In this document: positions 9,155 through 17,944 of the stretch, piece after piece
Numbering within the stretch: position 1 is the stretch's first letter
Layout: each line of letters starts with the position of its first letter
NCBI GenBank assembly: GCA_023251535.1
Contig: JAHEYP010000005.1
Coordinates: 62,001-126,000 of the forward strand
Source: Bacteroidota bacterium
GTDB lineage: Bacteria; Bacteroidota; Bacteroidia; AKYH767-A; OLB10
Reading direction: 5' to 3'
Length of the DNA: 64,000 bases
Program-made: the position numbers and the translations under genes
Notes under the pieces: generated by a model
The model's input: the letters and a program-made list of their open reading frames with translations, nothing else
Database searches by the model: none
What the model was told of the DNA's origin: nothing

Positions 9155-10015
9155 ATGATTAAAAATATTGAGAAGTACTTATCGCTCGTAAAATTCAGTC
9201 ATACTGTGTTCGCTCTTCCATTCGCAGCTATTGGTTACACATTGGCTGTAACTCAAACCGAACAGTCTTTCTCGTGGCCATTAGCTTTAAAAGTTGTTTT
9301 GTGTATGGTATTCGCTCGCTCGGCAGCTATGGCTTTCAACCGCTGGGCCGATAGAGCAATCGATATGAAAAACCCACGCACAATTGTGAGAGAAATTCCT
9401 TCTGGCAAAATTTCTGAAGGTGCTGCCCTCGCTTTTGTGATTTTCAATTGCCTTGCATTTATCATTACTACTTATTTCATTAATCAAGCTTGTTTCTACC
9501 TCTCTTTTGTGGCCTTAGCGGTGGTACTCGGCTACTCTTACACGAAGCGTTTCACTTCACTCTGCCATTTGGTTTTAGGACTAGGACTATCATTGGCGCC
9601 AATTGGTGCGTGGATAGCAGTTACAGGTGAATTTGCTGTTCTTCCACTCTTGTTTTCTGGAGCTGTTCTATGCTGGGTAAGCGGATTCGATATCATCTAT
9701 GCCCTGCAAGATGAACAATTCGATCGCTCGAATAATTTACATTCAATTCCTTCTTTATTAGGAACCGAAAAAGCGCTTTTATTATCGCGACAATTACATG
9801 TTGCCACTTCGTTATTCCTCTTTAGCGCAGCCTTTTACGGACATTTCAACAACCTGTATTTTGTGGGATGGGCTGTCTTTACAGGACTGTTAATTTACCA
9901 ACATCGTCTCGTAAAACCAGGTGATTTATCGCGGGTTAATCTGGCCTTCTTCACAACCAACGGTATCGCAAGTATCACTTTTGCGGTGATTGTAATCACT
10001 TCACTGCTCATGTAG
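9155..10015 (+). CDS. UbiA-family prenyltransferase
   Basis: Integral inner-membrane aromatic prenyltransferase (286 residues, eight or nine hydrophobic segments) that attaches a polyprenyl chain to an aromatic quinone precursor. The two Mg-diphosphate motifs are visible: NRWADRAID (residues 67-75), the NxxxDxxxD motif, and ALQDEQFD near residue 190. The sequence resembles the 4-hydroxybenzoate polyprenyltransferase-like group widespread in menaquinone-making Bacteroidota, so the substrate may be a menaquinone intermediate (MqnP-like) rather than 4-hydroxybenzoate. The neighbouring genes do not settle this. It is followed by the E1 gene with a 57-base gap. Confidence 0.88.
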   Translation: MIKNIEKYLSLVKFSHTVFALPFAAIGYTLAVTQTEQSFSWPLALKVVLCMVFARSAAMAFNRWADRAIDMKNPRTIVREIPSGKISEGAALAFVIFNCLAFIITTYFINQACFYLSFVALAVVLGYSYTKRFTSLCHLVLGLGLSLAPIGAWIAVTGEFAVLPLLFSGAVLCWVSGFDIIYALQDEQFDRSNNLHSIPSLLGTEKALLLSRQLHVATSLFLFSAAFYGHFNNLYFVGWAVFTGLLIYQHRLVKPGDLSRVNLAFFTTNGIASITFAVIVITSLLM

Positions 10016-10047
10016 CAAAACAGAGTGGAGAAATGGGGTTTTTTGTT

Positions 10048-10055
10048 TATTTTTG
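10048..10055 (+). promoter_or_regulatory. -7 element of the E1 gene
   Basis: TATTTTTG, an exact TAnnTTTG match, 17 bases before the ATG at 10073. The surrounding tract is T-rich, so the match is less informative than others. Confidence 0.4.
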
Positions 10056-10072
10056 TTTGATATTGCCCATTT

Positions 10073-12496
10073 ATGCCAAACAGCTCTCAACATACTACAT
10101 CTCAGCAACTTACGTTTGACGAATTCAAAAAAGTTGTCCTTGAGGATTATCGCATAGCACAGGAAAGTCGCCAGGCCAGCTTGATAGGAAGGAAAGAAGT
10201 TCTTACCGGTAAAGCCAAATTCGGAATTTTTGGTGATGGAAAGGAAGTGGCTCAACTTGCTATGGCTAAAACTTTTAAGAATGGAGACTTCCGCTCTGGT
10301 TATTACCGTGATCAAACTTTTATGTTTGCTGCGGGAATACTCACCATTCAAGAATTTTTTGCTCAATTATACGCTCATCCCGATGTCAATGCCGACCCTT
10401 CTTCTGCAGGTCGATTGATGAACGGTCACTATGCTACTCGCTTGTTAAACGATGATGGTAGCTGGAAGAGAATAGTTGACATGAAAAATTCGTCGGCGGA
10501 TATTTCGCCAACTGCAGGTCAAATGCCTCGCTTACTCGGATTAGCTTACGCTTCAAAATTATATCGCGCTTACCCCGAATTGGCTAAGCAAATGGACGGA
10601 TTTACCTCTAACGGTGATGAAGTTGCGTTCGGAACTATCGGCGATGCAAGTACTTCGGAAGGCTTATTCTTCGAAGCTATTAATGCCGCAGGTGTTTTGC
10701 AAGTCCCTATGGCGATAAGCGTATGGGATGATGGCTACGGAATTTCGGTTCCCGCTAAGTTCCAAACTACTAAACAAAATATTTCTGAAATATTAGCAGG
10801 CTTCGAGAAGACTGACGAGAAACAAGGTTATCTTATTTTCAAAGGCAAAGGTTGGGATTACCCTGGCCTTGTTGATTTATACGAAAAAGGAATTGCTCAA
10901 GCACGTAAAGAACATGCTCCCGCTTTGTTCCACATTCGTGAAATGACCCAACCGCAAGGTCACTCGACTTCTGGTTCACACGAACGTTATAAATCGAAAG
11001 AACGCCTCGAATGGGAAGAACAATTCGATTGCATTCGTAAGATGCGTGAGTGGATTATCGACACTGCAATTGCTACGAATGAAGATTTAGAAGCGATCGA
11101 AGCAGCAGCGAAGAAAACTGTTAATGAGGCTAAGAAAAAAGCATGGGATGCTCATTGTAATGCCATTAAAGCGGAAGCTAAAGATGCAGCCGCTATGATG
11201 ATTGCTGCAGGTGCTGAAAGTGCTAATAAAATTTTTATCGATCGCCTTGCTTCGCAACTTTCCGAAATCAATGAGCCAGAGCGTCGCGATATAAATGTTG
11301 CAGTGAAAAAAGTGTTGCGTTACATTAAAGAAGATGATACTGCAGGACGTGATCAGTTGCTTACTTGGTATCGCAATTTCGATGCAGTAAATAAAGATCG
11401 TTACGATTCACATCAATATAGTCAGTCGAAGTGGAATGCTTTGGCAGTTTCTAAAAGTGATATCAAATATGCTCCCGATGCACCTCAGATGGATGGCAGA
11501 GAAATTCTTCAAGCTAACTGGGATGTATTACTAGAGAGAAAAAAAGAAATCGTCATCTTCGGTGAGGACGTTGGAGGTATTGGTGGAGTAAATCAAACCT
11601 ACGCAGGCCTTCAAGCAAAGTATGGCGATAATAGATTAATTGATACCGGTATCCGCGAAGCAACAATCATCGGTCAAGGTATCGGACTTGCTCTTAGAGG
11701 ATTCAGACCTATTGCTGAAATTCAATACCTCGATTATTTAGCTTATGCTATTCAGATTTTATCTGATGACTTAGCGTGTTTGCAGTATCGTACTAAAGGC
11801 GGACAAAAAGCTCCGTTGATTGTTACTACCCGAGGACATCGACTCGAAGGTGTTTGGCATTCAGGTTCACCAATGCAATTTATACTTGGTGCGCTACGAG
11901 GAATGCATGTGCTTGTCCCTCGAAACATGACTCAAGCTTCAGGATTTTATAACACATTGCTCGAAGCTGATGAACCTGCATTGGTGATTGAACCATTAAA
12001 CGCTTACAGAAATAAAGAAAAACTTCCTAGCAATCTTGGCGACTTCAAAATTCCTATCGGAGTGCCTGAAATTTTACAGCAAGGAAAAGATGTTACGCTT
12101 GTCACCTACGGTTCTTGTGTACGTATCGCGCAAGAAGCATTAAATATTCTTGCAGAACATAATATCAGTGTGGAATTAATCGATGTGCAAAGTTTATTGC
12201 CTTTCGATATAAACCACATGATAGCTGATTCTATTTCAAAAACTAATAAAGTTCTCTTCTTAGACGAAGATGTACCGGGTGGAGCTACTGCATTTATGAT
12301 GCAACAAGTTATGGAAAACCAAAAAGCTTTCCGTCACCTCGACATGGAACCACGAACATTAACAGCGAAAGAACATCGTCCTGCTTATGGTTCTGATGGC
12401 GACTACTATTCTAAACCTTCTGCCGAAGATGTTTTTGATGCAGTTTACGAAATGATGCATGATTACAACCCTGCATCTTACCCTGCAATTTACTAA
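10073..12496 (+). CDS. 2-oxoacid dehydrogenase E1, alpha and beta subunits fused
   Basis: Thiamine-diphosphate enzyme of 807 residues. An E1 alpha domain (about 1-370) and an E1 beta domain (about 465-807) are joined by an alanine/lysine-rich linker. The alpha part has the ThDP segment GDASTSEGLFFEAINAAG (from about residue 190) followed by WDDGYGISVP, where most E1 alpha proteins have NNGYAIS. The beta part has VIFGEDVGGIGGVNQTYAGL and DTGIREATIIGQGIG. It would decarboxylate a branched-chain or other 2-oxoacid and acylate an E2 lipoyl domain; no E2 or E3 gene is in the window. Single-chain alpha-beta E1 proteins are known in Bacteroidota. The substrate cannot be read from sequence. murQ follows after 18 bases. 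Confidence 0.9.
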   Translation: MPNSSQHTTSQQLTFDEFKKVVLEDYRIAQESRQASLIGRKEVLTGKAKFGIFGDGKEVAQLAMAKTFKNGDFRSGYYRDQTFMFAAGILTIQEFFAQLYAHPDVNADPSSAGRLMNGHYATRLLNDDGSWKRIVDMKNSSADISPTAGQMPRLLGLAYASKLYRAYPELAKQMDGFTSNGDEVAFGTIGDASTSEGLFFEAINAAGVLQVPMAISVWDDGYGISVPAKFQTTKQNISEILAGFEKTDEKQGYLIFKGKGWDYPGLVDLYEKGIAQARKEHAPALFHIREMTQPQGHSTSGSHERYKSKERLEWEEQFDCIRKMREWIIDTAIATNEDLEAIEAAAKKTVNEAKKKAWDAHCNAIKAEAKDAAAMMIAAGAESANKIFIDRLASQLSEINEPERRDINVAVKKVLRYIKEDDTAGRDQLLTWYRNFDAVNKDRYDSHQYSQSKWNALAVSKSDIKYAPDAPQMDGREILQANWDVLLERKKEIVIFGEDVGGIGGVNQTYAGLQAKYGDNRLIDTGIREATIIGQGIGLALRGFRPIAEIQYLDYLAYAIQILSDDLACLQYRTKGGQKAPLIVTTRGHRLEGVWHSGSPMQFILGALRGMHVLVPRNMTQASGFYNTLLEADEPALVIEPLNAYRNKEKLPSNLGDFKIPIGVPEILQQGKDVTLVTYGSCVRIAQEALNILAEHNISVELIDVQSLLPFDINHMIADSISKTNKVLFLDEDVPGGATAFMMQQVMENQKAFRHLDMEPRTLTAKEHRPAYGSDGDYYSKPSAEDVFDAVYEMMHDYNPASYPAIY

Positions 12497-12514
12497 CGGC
12501 TACGCATATACGAA

Positions 12515-13330
12515 ATGGAGTTCAAACGAGTAACCGAAAGCGATTCGAAATATGATCATCTCGAAAAGATGAGCGTTAACGAATTGCTTACAGGCATCAA
12601 CAACGAAGATCAATCGGTAGCTATTGCTGTTCAAAAATCAATTCCTACTATCGAAGCGTTAGTGAATGCTATCGTTCCTCGAATGGAAAAAGGTGGTCGT
12701 CTATTTTATATGGGCGCAGGAACTAGCGGACGATTAGGTATCGTTGATGCATCTGAATGTCCTCCTACCTACGGAATTCCTCATGGTATAGTAGTTGGTA
12801 TTATTGCCGGTGGCGATACTGCAATAAGAAAGGCTGTTGAGTTCGCAGAAGATAGTACTACTCAAGGCTGGATCGACTTGCAAGAATATAACATCAACGA
12901 TAACGATACTGTTATCGGAATCGCAGCATCAGGCACCACTCCTTATGTGATTTCTGCAATGAATAATTGCAGAGCGAACAATATCATCACTGGCTGCATT
13001 ACGTGCAATCCCGGTAGTCCAATTATGGCTGCTGCCGATTTCCCAATTGCTGCTGAAGTAGGTCCCGAATTTGTTACCGGCTCAACAAGAATGAAAGCTG
13101 GTACTGCTCAGAAATTAATACTTAATATGATTTCCACAGCAGTGATGATCAGAATGGGAAGAGTAAAAGGAAATAAAATGGTTGATATGCAACTTAGTAA
13201 TAACAAATTGATTGATAGAGGCACTAGAATGGTGATGAATGAATTATCGATCGATGAGAAAACAGCAGAACAATTATTAAAAGAAAATGGCAGCGTTAGA
13301 AAAGCTGTCGACGCTTACAAAAAACTATAA
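12515..13330 (+). CDS. murQ: N-acetylmuramic acid 6-phosphate etherase
   Basis: Cleaves the D-lactyl ether of MurNAc-6-phosphate to GlcNAc-6-phosphate, a cytoplasmic step of peptidoglycan recycling. It is a SIS-domain protein of 271 residues, somewhat shorter than the roughly 300 of E. coli MurQ. Diagnostic blocks are YMGAGTSGRLGIVDASECPPTYG (sugar-phosphate binding) and TGSTRMKAGTAQKLILNMIST. It sits 18 bases after the E1 gene, so it may share its transcript. An RlpA-like protein three genes on adds a loose cell-wall theme. Confidence 0.95.
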   Translation: MEFKRVTESDSKYDHLEKMSVNELLTGINNEDQSVAIAVQKSIPTIEALVNAIVPRMEKGGRLFYMGAGTSGRLGIVDASECPPTYGIPHGIVVGIIAGGDTAIRKAVEFAEDSTTQGWIDLQEYNINDNDTVIGIAASGTTPYVISAMNNCRANNIITGCITCNPGSPIMAAADFPIAAEVGPEFVTGSTRMKAGTAQKLILNMISTAVMIRMGRVKGNKMVDMQLSNNKLIDRGTRMVMNELSIDEKTAEQLLKENGSVRKAVDAYKKL

Positions 13331-13359
13331 ACGTAAAACACTTTTCTAGAATTTACGTT
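13330..13359. repeat. Inverted repeat after murQ
   Basis: AACGTAAA and TTTACGTT (13330-13337 and 13352-13359) form an 8-base perfect inverted repeat with a 14-base loop. It has no T-tract on either side, so a terminator is doubtful; an operator for the next gene is an alternative. Confidence 0.3.
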
Positions 13360-13390
13360 ATAATTCAAAAAACAATCTACTAATTATTCA

Positions 13391-13957
13391 ATGCAGGATA
13401 TTGAACCATACTATGCATGGCGCCATATGTACATCAGTGCAGAGGATGAACTATCACCATTCTTTGGACGTGAGTATAGTGAGTTCGAATATTCGAATAC
13501 AGTTTACAATTATTATATCCACCCACAATGGGATGATTTCGGATCGACAACACTTTATATGAAAGTGATTTTTGCCGACTACGATCAGCATTATGCCATC
13601 ATAGAATTTATTGGCGAATGGAACGATGCTATCAATAATGATATTATGATGCTCAAGCGCGATATCATTGATGAGATGATCGCTCAAGGTATACGCTACT
13701 TTATTTTAGTAGGTGAAAATGTATTAAACTTCCACGCATCCGACGATTGCTATTATCAAGAATGGTTCGATGATATTGAAGAAGGATGGATCGCCGCAGT
13801 TAATTTCAGAGAACATGTTTTACAGGAATTTTCTCGTGCGAACATCGACTTTTACCTCATTTATGGGGGCGAATTGGATGAACTTAAGTGGCGAACTTAT
13901 AATCCCAACCACTTGTTTTCCACTGTTGAAGGGGTCATAGGACACAGATTGGCCTGA
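13391..13957 (+). CDS. Conserved-looking hypothetical protein, acidic, cytoplasmic
   Basis: A 188-residue protein I do not recognise. It has no signal peptide or membrane segment and is rich in Asp, Glu and aromatic residues (YYAWRHMYISAEDELSPFFG, FHASDDCYYQEWFDDIEEG). Alternating hydrophobic strands and helices suggest a compact alpha/beta fold, with a helix DIMMLKRDIIDEMIAQGIRYFILVGENVL in the middle. Codon use matches neighbours, so it is probably a real gene. It lies between murQ and the RlpA-like gene with 60- and 53-base gaps, so it may have its own promoter. No function assigned. Confidence 0.75.
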   Translation: MQDIEPYYAWRHMYISAEDELSPFFGREYSEFEYSNTVYNYYIHPQWDDFGSTTLYMKVIFADYDQHYAIIEFIGEWNDAINNDIMMLKRDIIDEMIAQGIRYFILVGENVLNFHASDDCYYQEWFDDIEEGWIAAVNFREHVLQEFSRANIDFYLIYGGELDELKWRTYNPNHLFSTVEGVIGHRLA

Positions 13958-14010
13958 TTTATGCTCCTTTTGCTGCAAAACGTTACTATATTTACAACGT
14001 TCTGCTTACA

Positions 14011-14700
14011 ATGACAAACTCTATCTTAATAGGATTACAAGTTTTGCTTGTTACTTTTTTGCTGCAACCGAAGAAAAAGCCGGCTGCCGCAAGGGTTCAA
14101 CATGGCAAAGCTTCGTACTACGGAAAAGAATTTGAAGGCAGGAAAACTGCCAACGGCGATATTTTTAGAAATGCTGACTATACAGCAGCGCATCGCACCC
14201 TCGACTTCAATTCTTATGTTCGTGTCACCAACGAGAAAAATAATTTAAGTATAACGGTGCGCATTAACGATAGAGGTCCTTATGTTCGCTCACGCGTTAT
14301 TGATTTATCAGAAGGCGCAGCAAGAAGAATCGGGAGTTTCCAACACGGATTAGCATCGGTAAGATTAGAGACATTAAACATCATTAAAAAGACTCATGAA
14401 ATCGATAGCATTTTTTCATGCAACGATATTCTCGATTGCTTAGGAAATCCTGAAACTTTAAAAGGTTATTCTATTTCTCTATGGAAGACAAAAGATATTG
14501 TTCATGCACTATATGTTGCAAACGAACTGTATCTTCATGAGGATATTGATAAAGTAATCATCGTTGCTTCAGGAATTGGCGACCAACGTACTTTCACTTT
14601 AGTGATGAGCGAATTCCCAACCAAAGCAGCAGCCATTGCAAGCAAAGACTATTTCGAAAAGAAAGGTTTTATGAGCGTGAAGTTTTTTCAACCTTCGTGA
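14011..14700 (+). CDS. RlpA-like double-psi beta-barrel protein with C-terminal SPOR-like region
   Basis: Envelope protein of 229 residues. The N-terminus is hydrophobic (SILIGLQVLLVTFLLQP) and would serve as a signal or anchor. Residues about 30-115 form the RlpA double-psi beta-barrel: HGKASYYGKEFEGRKTANGDIF, the AAHRTLDFNSYVRVTN segment and RINDRGPYVRSRVIDLS. These include the acidic and His positions of RlpA lytic transglycosylases. The C-terminal part (residues about 150-229) has the strand-helix pattern of a SPOR-like domain and could bind denuded peptidoglycan. Enzyme activity is inferred from family only. The 3' end overlaps the convergent Nudix gene by 13 bases. Confidence 0.85.
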   Translation: MTNSILIGLQVLLVTFLLQPKKKPAAARVQHGKASYYGKEFEGRKTANGDIFRNADYTAAHRTLDFNSYVRVTNEKNNLSITVRINDRGPYVRSRVIDLSEGAARRIGSFQHGLASVRLETLNIIKKTHEIDSIFSCNDILDCLGNPETLKGYSISLWKTKDIVHALYVANELYLHEDIDKVIIVASGIGDQRTFTLVMSEFPTKAAAIASKDYFEKKGFMSVKFFQPS

Positions 14701-15146
14701 TCAAATAACGAAAGGAATACTTCTACTGCTTTTTGATCGACAGGAAATGTAAAGTCGGCAGGATCTAAAGACTCGATCTTCTTCCACTTAAATTCTTCTT
14801 CTCCATTCGTATCTACTACCCTATCTGCCTTCCTGTAAAGATGACTGATATCGTTTTTTAAATGAACAATATAATATACTCCAACTACTTGATGCGACTC
14901 GTTGAATTTCGATTGAACAAAAAAATCGGTTGTGTGAAAATGCGTAGCGCTTTCTACTTCTTGATTTAACTCTTCCTTTATTTCTCGCAAAAGAGCATCG
15001 TAAATTCCTTCTCCAAATTGAAGTCCGCCGCCAGGAAGCTTTCGCATAAAAGTATCGTAGTGAAATTCTTCGGCAATAAGCACTTCCTCATAGCTATTCA
15101 TGATGAATGCATAAACTCGAATATTAAAGAATTTGTCGTTTTTCAT
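14688..15146 (-). CDS. Nudix hydrolase with a degenerate Nudix box
   Basis: A 152-residue cytoplasmic Nudix-fold protein expected to hydrolyse a nucleoside diphosphate linked to another moiety. The box reads GGLQFGEGIYDALLREIKEELNQEV. It keeps the metal-binding REIKEE core, but the Gly after EEx is replaced by Asn (ELN). The N-terminal strands RVYAFIMNSYEEVLIAEE and KLPGGGLQFGEG fit the ADP-ribose/MutT-like group. Catalysis is probably retained because the glutamates are intact. Substrate unknown. It has its own well-formed promoter and converges on the RlpA-like gene. Confidence 0.85.
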   Translation of the reverse strand: MKNDKFFNIRVYAFIMNSYEEVLIAEEFHYDTFMRKLPGGGLQFGEGIYDALLREIKEELNQEVESATHFHTTDFFVQSKFNESHQVVGVYYIVHLKNDISHLYRKADRVVDTNGEEEFKWKKIESLDPADFTFPVDQKAVEVFLSLFDHEG

Positions 15147-15162
15147 ATGAGAAATGGATCTT

Positions 15163-15192
15163 CAAAGATACATTTATTGAAATATCTTACAA
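15163..15192 (-). promoter_or_regulatory. Complete -33/-7 promoter of the Nudix gene
   Basis: On the minus strand TTG (15190-15192) is followed by 19 bases and then TATCTTTG (15163-15170). This fits the Bacteroidota TTG-N19-TAnnTTTG promoter. The -7 element ends 16 bases before the ATG. This is one of the two best promoters in the window. Confidence 0.7.
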
Positions 15193-15404
15193 TTCATATT
15201 TCTGATGTAATCAACAAATCCGAAGCAATTTGGTTCGTTTTTGCGATAAATTCCTCTCAACTTGTTCAATAATCGTCTTTTTCTTACATCGACTTTTACT
15301 TAGAACTTACTGCTTTTTATCACGTATAAATGCAATACAGTAACTGTTAAAGTTCTGTTTTCAATAGCATATCTATTAACTTGTGATTACCTAAAATAAT
15401 AAAC

Positions 15405-16286
15405 ATGAAACAAATCTCTTTAGCTATTTGCTTAGCAGTATTAGCCCTTACGGGATGTAAAAAAGATGATGCAGGCGACAGCTCTACAGGAACTCCTACA
15501 GGAGGCGGCACTTCTTCTGTCCCTTCTACTTTTACTCAAAAGGTATTGCTGGAAACTTTCACTGGTGCCGGACAACCTCAGTGTCCTGATGGCTTTGTAA
15601 AACTCGACAACATTGTTGCAGCCAATAGCGCTAAAGCTATTCCGGTTTATATTCATTATAGCGATGCAATGGAGATTGCTCAATACACTACATTACAATC
15701 AACTTTTGCTAACGGATTAGCTCCTCAATTCCCAAGCGGAATGATTAACAGAACTCCATCTCTTAGCATGGTTATCTTTAATCGCACTCAATGGCAATCG
15801 AATTTTGATGTTGCTAAAGTTAAACCTGCTAAATGCGGATTAGCAATATCATCTTCCATATCAGGAAATACGGCTTCGGTAACTGTTCATTCTGGATTTA
15901 ATGAAGCACTAACCGGAAGTTATAATGTGACGGTATATTTACTTGAAAATAATGTCAGTGGCACTGGATCGAATTATGATCAACGTAATTCTTATAATGC
16001 TGTCACCGGACATGCGTATTATGGTTTAGGTGACCCAATAACTGGATTCAAACATAATTACGTCCTTCGTAAAGTTGCAACTTCTGCCTTAGGTGATGCA
16101 ATTGCAAGCACTAATGTAAAAGTAGGAGGCGAAGACATTAAAACATTCAGTATTCCTATCAATGGCTATAATAGCAACGAACTTTATGTTGTTGCATTTA
16201 TCAGCAAGGTAGGAACTACTGCTACCGACCGCGAAATCATGAATGTGCAACGCGTGAAGTTAGGAAGCACTCAAAACTGGGATTAA
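15405..16286 (+). CDS. Omp28-like lipoprotein, first of two tandem paralogs
   Basis: A 293-residue lipoprotein. The signal ends in the lipobox LTGC, and the following KKDD fits the Bacteroidota lipoprotein export signal, suggesting a surface-exposed protein. After a Gly/Thr-rich linker comes TFTQKVLLETFTGAGQPQCPDGF, which aligns with the VLxEEFTGxxCxxCP entry of Omp28-related proteins; a thioredoxin-like domain and a beta-rich C-terminal half follow. The CxxC pair is broken here: only the second Cys remains (GQPQC). It aligns along its whole length with the next gene, sharing FTQK at the start and a common QNWD C-terminus, so the two arose by tandem duplication. Function unknown. Confidence 0.82.
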   Translation: MKQISLAICLAVLALTGCKKDDAGDSSTGTPTGGGTSSVPSTFTQKVLLETFTGAGQPQCPDGFVKLDNIVAANSAKAIPVYIHYSDAMEIAQYTTLQSTFANGLAPQFPSGMINRTPSLSMVIFNRTQWQSNFDVAKVKPAKCGLAISSSISGNTASVTVHSGFNEALTGSYNVTVYLLENNVSGTGSNYDQRNSYNAVTGHAYYGLGDPITGFKHNYVLRKVATSALGDAIASTNVKVGGEDIKTFSIPINGYNSNELYVVAFISKVGTTATDREIMNVQRVKLGSTQNWD

Positions 16287-16303
16287 CAAAATTTACCATA
16301 TTC

Positions 16304-16334
16304 AAAAAAAGGCGCTCAAAAGGCGCCTTTTTTT
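16304..16334 (+). terminator. Intrinsic terminator between the Omp28-like paralogs
   Basis: AAAAAAAGGCGC, loop TCAAAAG, then GCGCCTTTTTTT: a 12-base perfect stem ending in a T-tract, 18 bases after the stop codon. The two paralogs are therefore probably transcribed separately. Confidence 0.9.
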
Positions 16335-16406
16335 GTAAGATTAAACCTCTTTTATAATACTAGGACTATTATAACGTTGTATTTTTATTGTTCAGCATTT
16401 TAAAAG

Positions 16407-17291
16407 ATGAAAAACGCACTTTACTTAGCTTTTGCTATTCTCTTCCTTTCTGCTTGTCAGAAGAACGAACCAGGTTTCGACTCTGCCGATGGTTTAAAAA
16501 ACAGCAACGTTTTACAAGAAGTCGCTCCTACAACATTCACTCAAAAATTATTGGTTGAAATGTATTCAAGTGCTGTTTGCGCCACTTGTCCCGATGCCAT
16601 ACAGAAATTCTTGAACTATGAATCTCAATATCCCGGGAGAGTGATTGGAGCCGACATCCACACCTTCGATCCGATGGATGTTCCGATGTACGATACACTC
16701 GACAATATGTTAAACATTACGGCTTTCTCTTCAGGCTCGTTTAATCGATTGCCCTATAATGGAAGTGCTGTCATTCATAAAACAGAATGGAGCTCAAGTA
16801 ATATTGTGAATACAGCACTGCAAAAAACAGCAAATTGCGGACTCAAAATAAACTCAACAATTACAGGAAACAATGCCGACATTTTAGTCTCATGTGCATT
16901 CAATACTAACTTAACTGGCGACTACCGACTAACCGTTTACTTAACGGAAGATAGTGTGACTGGATCAGCCAGCGGATATAATCAATCGAACTATTACAAC
17001 AATACTCCTTCGAGTCCATTCTATCAATTAGGAAATCCTATAGTTGGATATTATCACCGAGATGTTTTACGCAAAGTACTAACAGCGGGGAAAGGAAATA
17101 ACATAACTAACGGTGGCGCAGTAACTAAAGGAGTCGTAATCAATAAAACCTTCACAACTTCTATTTCCAACTACAACAGCTCGCGATTAACGGTAATTGC
17201 TTTTGTCAATAAAGTTGGCAGCACTACAACTACTCAAGAAATTTTAAATGTTCAGAAAGTAAAATTAGGAAGAAATCAAAACTGGGATTAA
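16407..17291 (+). CDS. Omp28-like lipoprotein, second of two tandem paralogs
   Basis: A 294-residue lipoprotein with lipobox LSAC followed by QKNE. It contains TFTQKLLVEMYSSAVCATCPDAI, with an intact thioredoxin-like CATC pair that its upstream paralog lacks. The C-terminal half mirrors the paralog (LTGDYRLTVYLTEDSVTGSAS, VIAFVNKVGSTTT, ending QNWD). A redox or disulfide role in the envelope is possible from the CxxC but not demonstrated. Expressed apart from the first paralog because of the terminator between them. Its stop interlocks with that of nudL in TTAA. Confidence 0.82.
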   Translation: MKNALYLAFAILFLSACQKNEPGFDSADGLKNSNVLQEVAPTTFTQKLLVEMYSSAVCATCPDAIQKFLNYESQYPGRVIGADIHTFDPMDVPMYDTLDNMLNITAFSSGSFNRLPYNGSAVIHKTEWSSSNIVNTALQKTANCGLKINSTITGNNADILVSCAFNTNLTGDYRLTVYLTEDSVTGSASGYNQSNYYNNTPSSPFYQLGNPIVGYYHRDVLRKVLTAGKGNNITNGGAVTKGVVINKTFTTSISNYNSSRLTVIAFVNKVGSTTTTQEILNVQKVKLGRNQNWD

Positions 17292-17932
17292 TCTCTGCTT
17301 TCTATCAAAGCTACTAACTCAGCTATCATCATCGCTGTAGCGCCCCAGATTTTTATTCCTGAATAATCATAATAAGGAGCCTTTACCGAATATCCGCGAG
17401 CACTTGAAAAGGTAGTCTCCTTTTTATTTTCACTTGCAAGAAAAAAAGATAGCGGCACCTCTAAGATATTCTTAACTTCATCAACACTAAGATTGTAATC
17501 GGGACGCTTAGAAACATATCCTACAAAAGGGTAAACTAAAAAATTACTTGGAGGAATATACAATTCCGTTAAAGCTCCTAACACATTTATCTCTGCTGAC
17601 GACACTCCAACTTCTTCGTGAACTTCACGTAGTGCCGTCATTAAAAACCCTTCGTCACCTTCTTCAACCTTCCCTCCCGGAAAACTTACTTGATGCGCAT
17701 GAACATCGCCTTCTACACCAGTGCGCTCCATCAATACTAGTGTAGCTTCACCAGTTTCGGAAGGGAACAGCAATGCCATTACACATCCTGTTTTATAAGA
17801 TTTTACTTCTTTCAAATATTCAGAAGCAGGCTTACGATGATCAGGTGCCATCATTCGATGCGCATCAATCCCAGGCAAGTCATTAGATAATGCTCGCTTT
17901 AATAGGACTATTGCATCGTCAAAAATCACCAT
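17288..17932 (-). CDS. nudL: CoA pyrophosphatase-type Nudix hydrolase
   Basis: Cytoplasmic Nudix hydrolase of 214 residues resembling NudL, which splits coenzyme A to 3',5'-ADP and 4'-phosphopantetheine. The NudL-specific block HQVSFPGGKVEEGDEGF precedes the catalytic TALREVHEEVGV, with the same one-residue-longer spacing seen in E. coli NudL, and is followed by LTELYIPPSNFLVYPFVGY. The ABC exporter gene ends 12 bases upstream, so both are probably one transcript. Converges on the second Omp28-like gene with a 4-base overlap. Confidence 0.9.
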   Translation of the reverse strand: MVIFDDAIVLLKRALSNDLPGIDAHRMMAPDHRKPASEYLKEVKSYKTGCVMALLFPSETGEATLVLMERTGVEGDVHAHQVSFPGGKVEEGDEGFLMTALREVHEEVGVSSAEINVLGALTELYIPPSNFLVYPFVGYVSKRPDYNLSVDEVKNILEVPLSFFLASENKKETTFSSARGYSVKAPYYDYSGIKIWGATAMMIAELVALIESRD

Positions 17933-17944
17933 GCCAAATCCAAT

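Noticed and set aside
15302-15360. Possible riboswitch-like stem (AGAACTT...AAGTTCT) before the first Omp28-like gene
   Set aside because: Only 7 paired bases with bulges and no recognisable riboswitch core.
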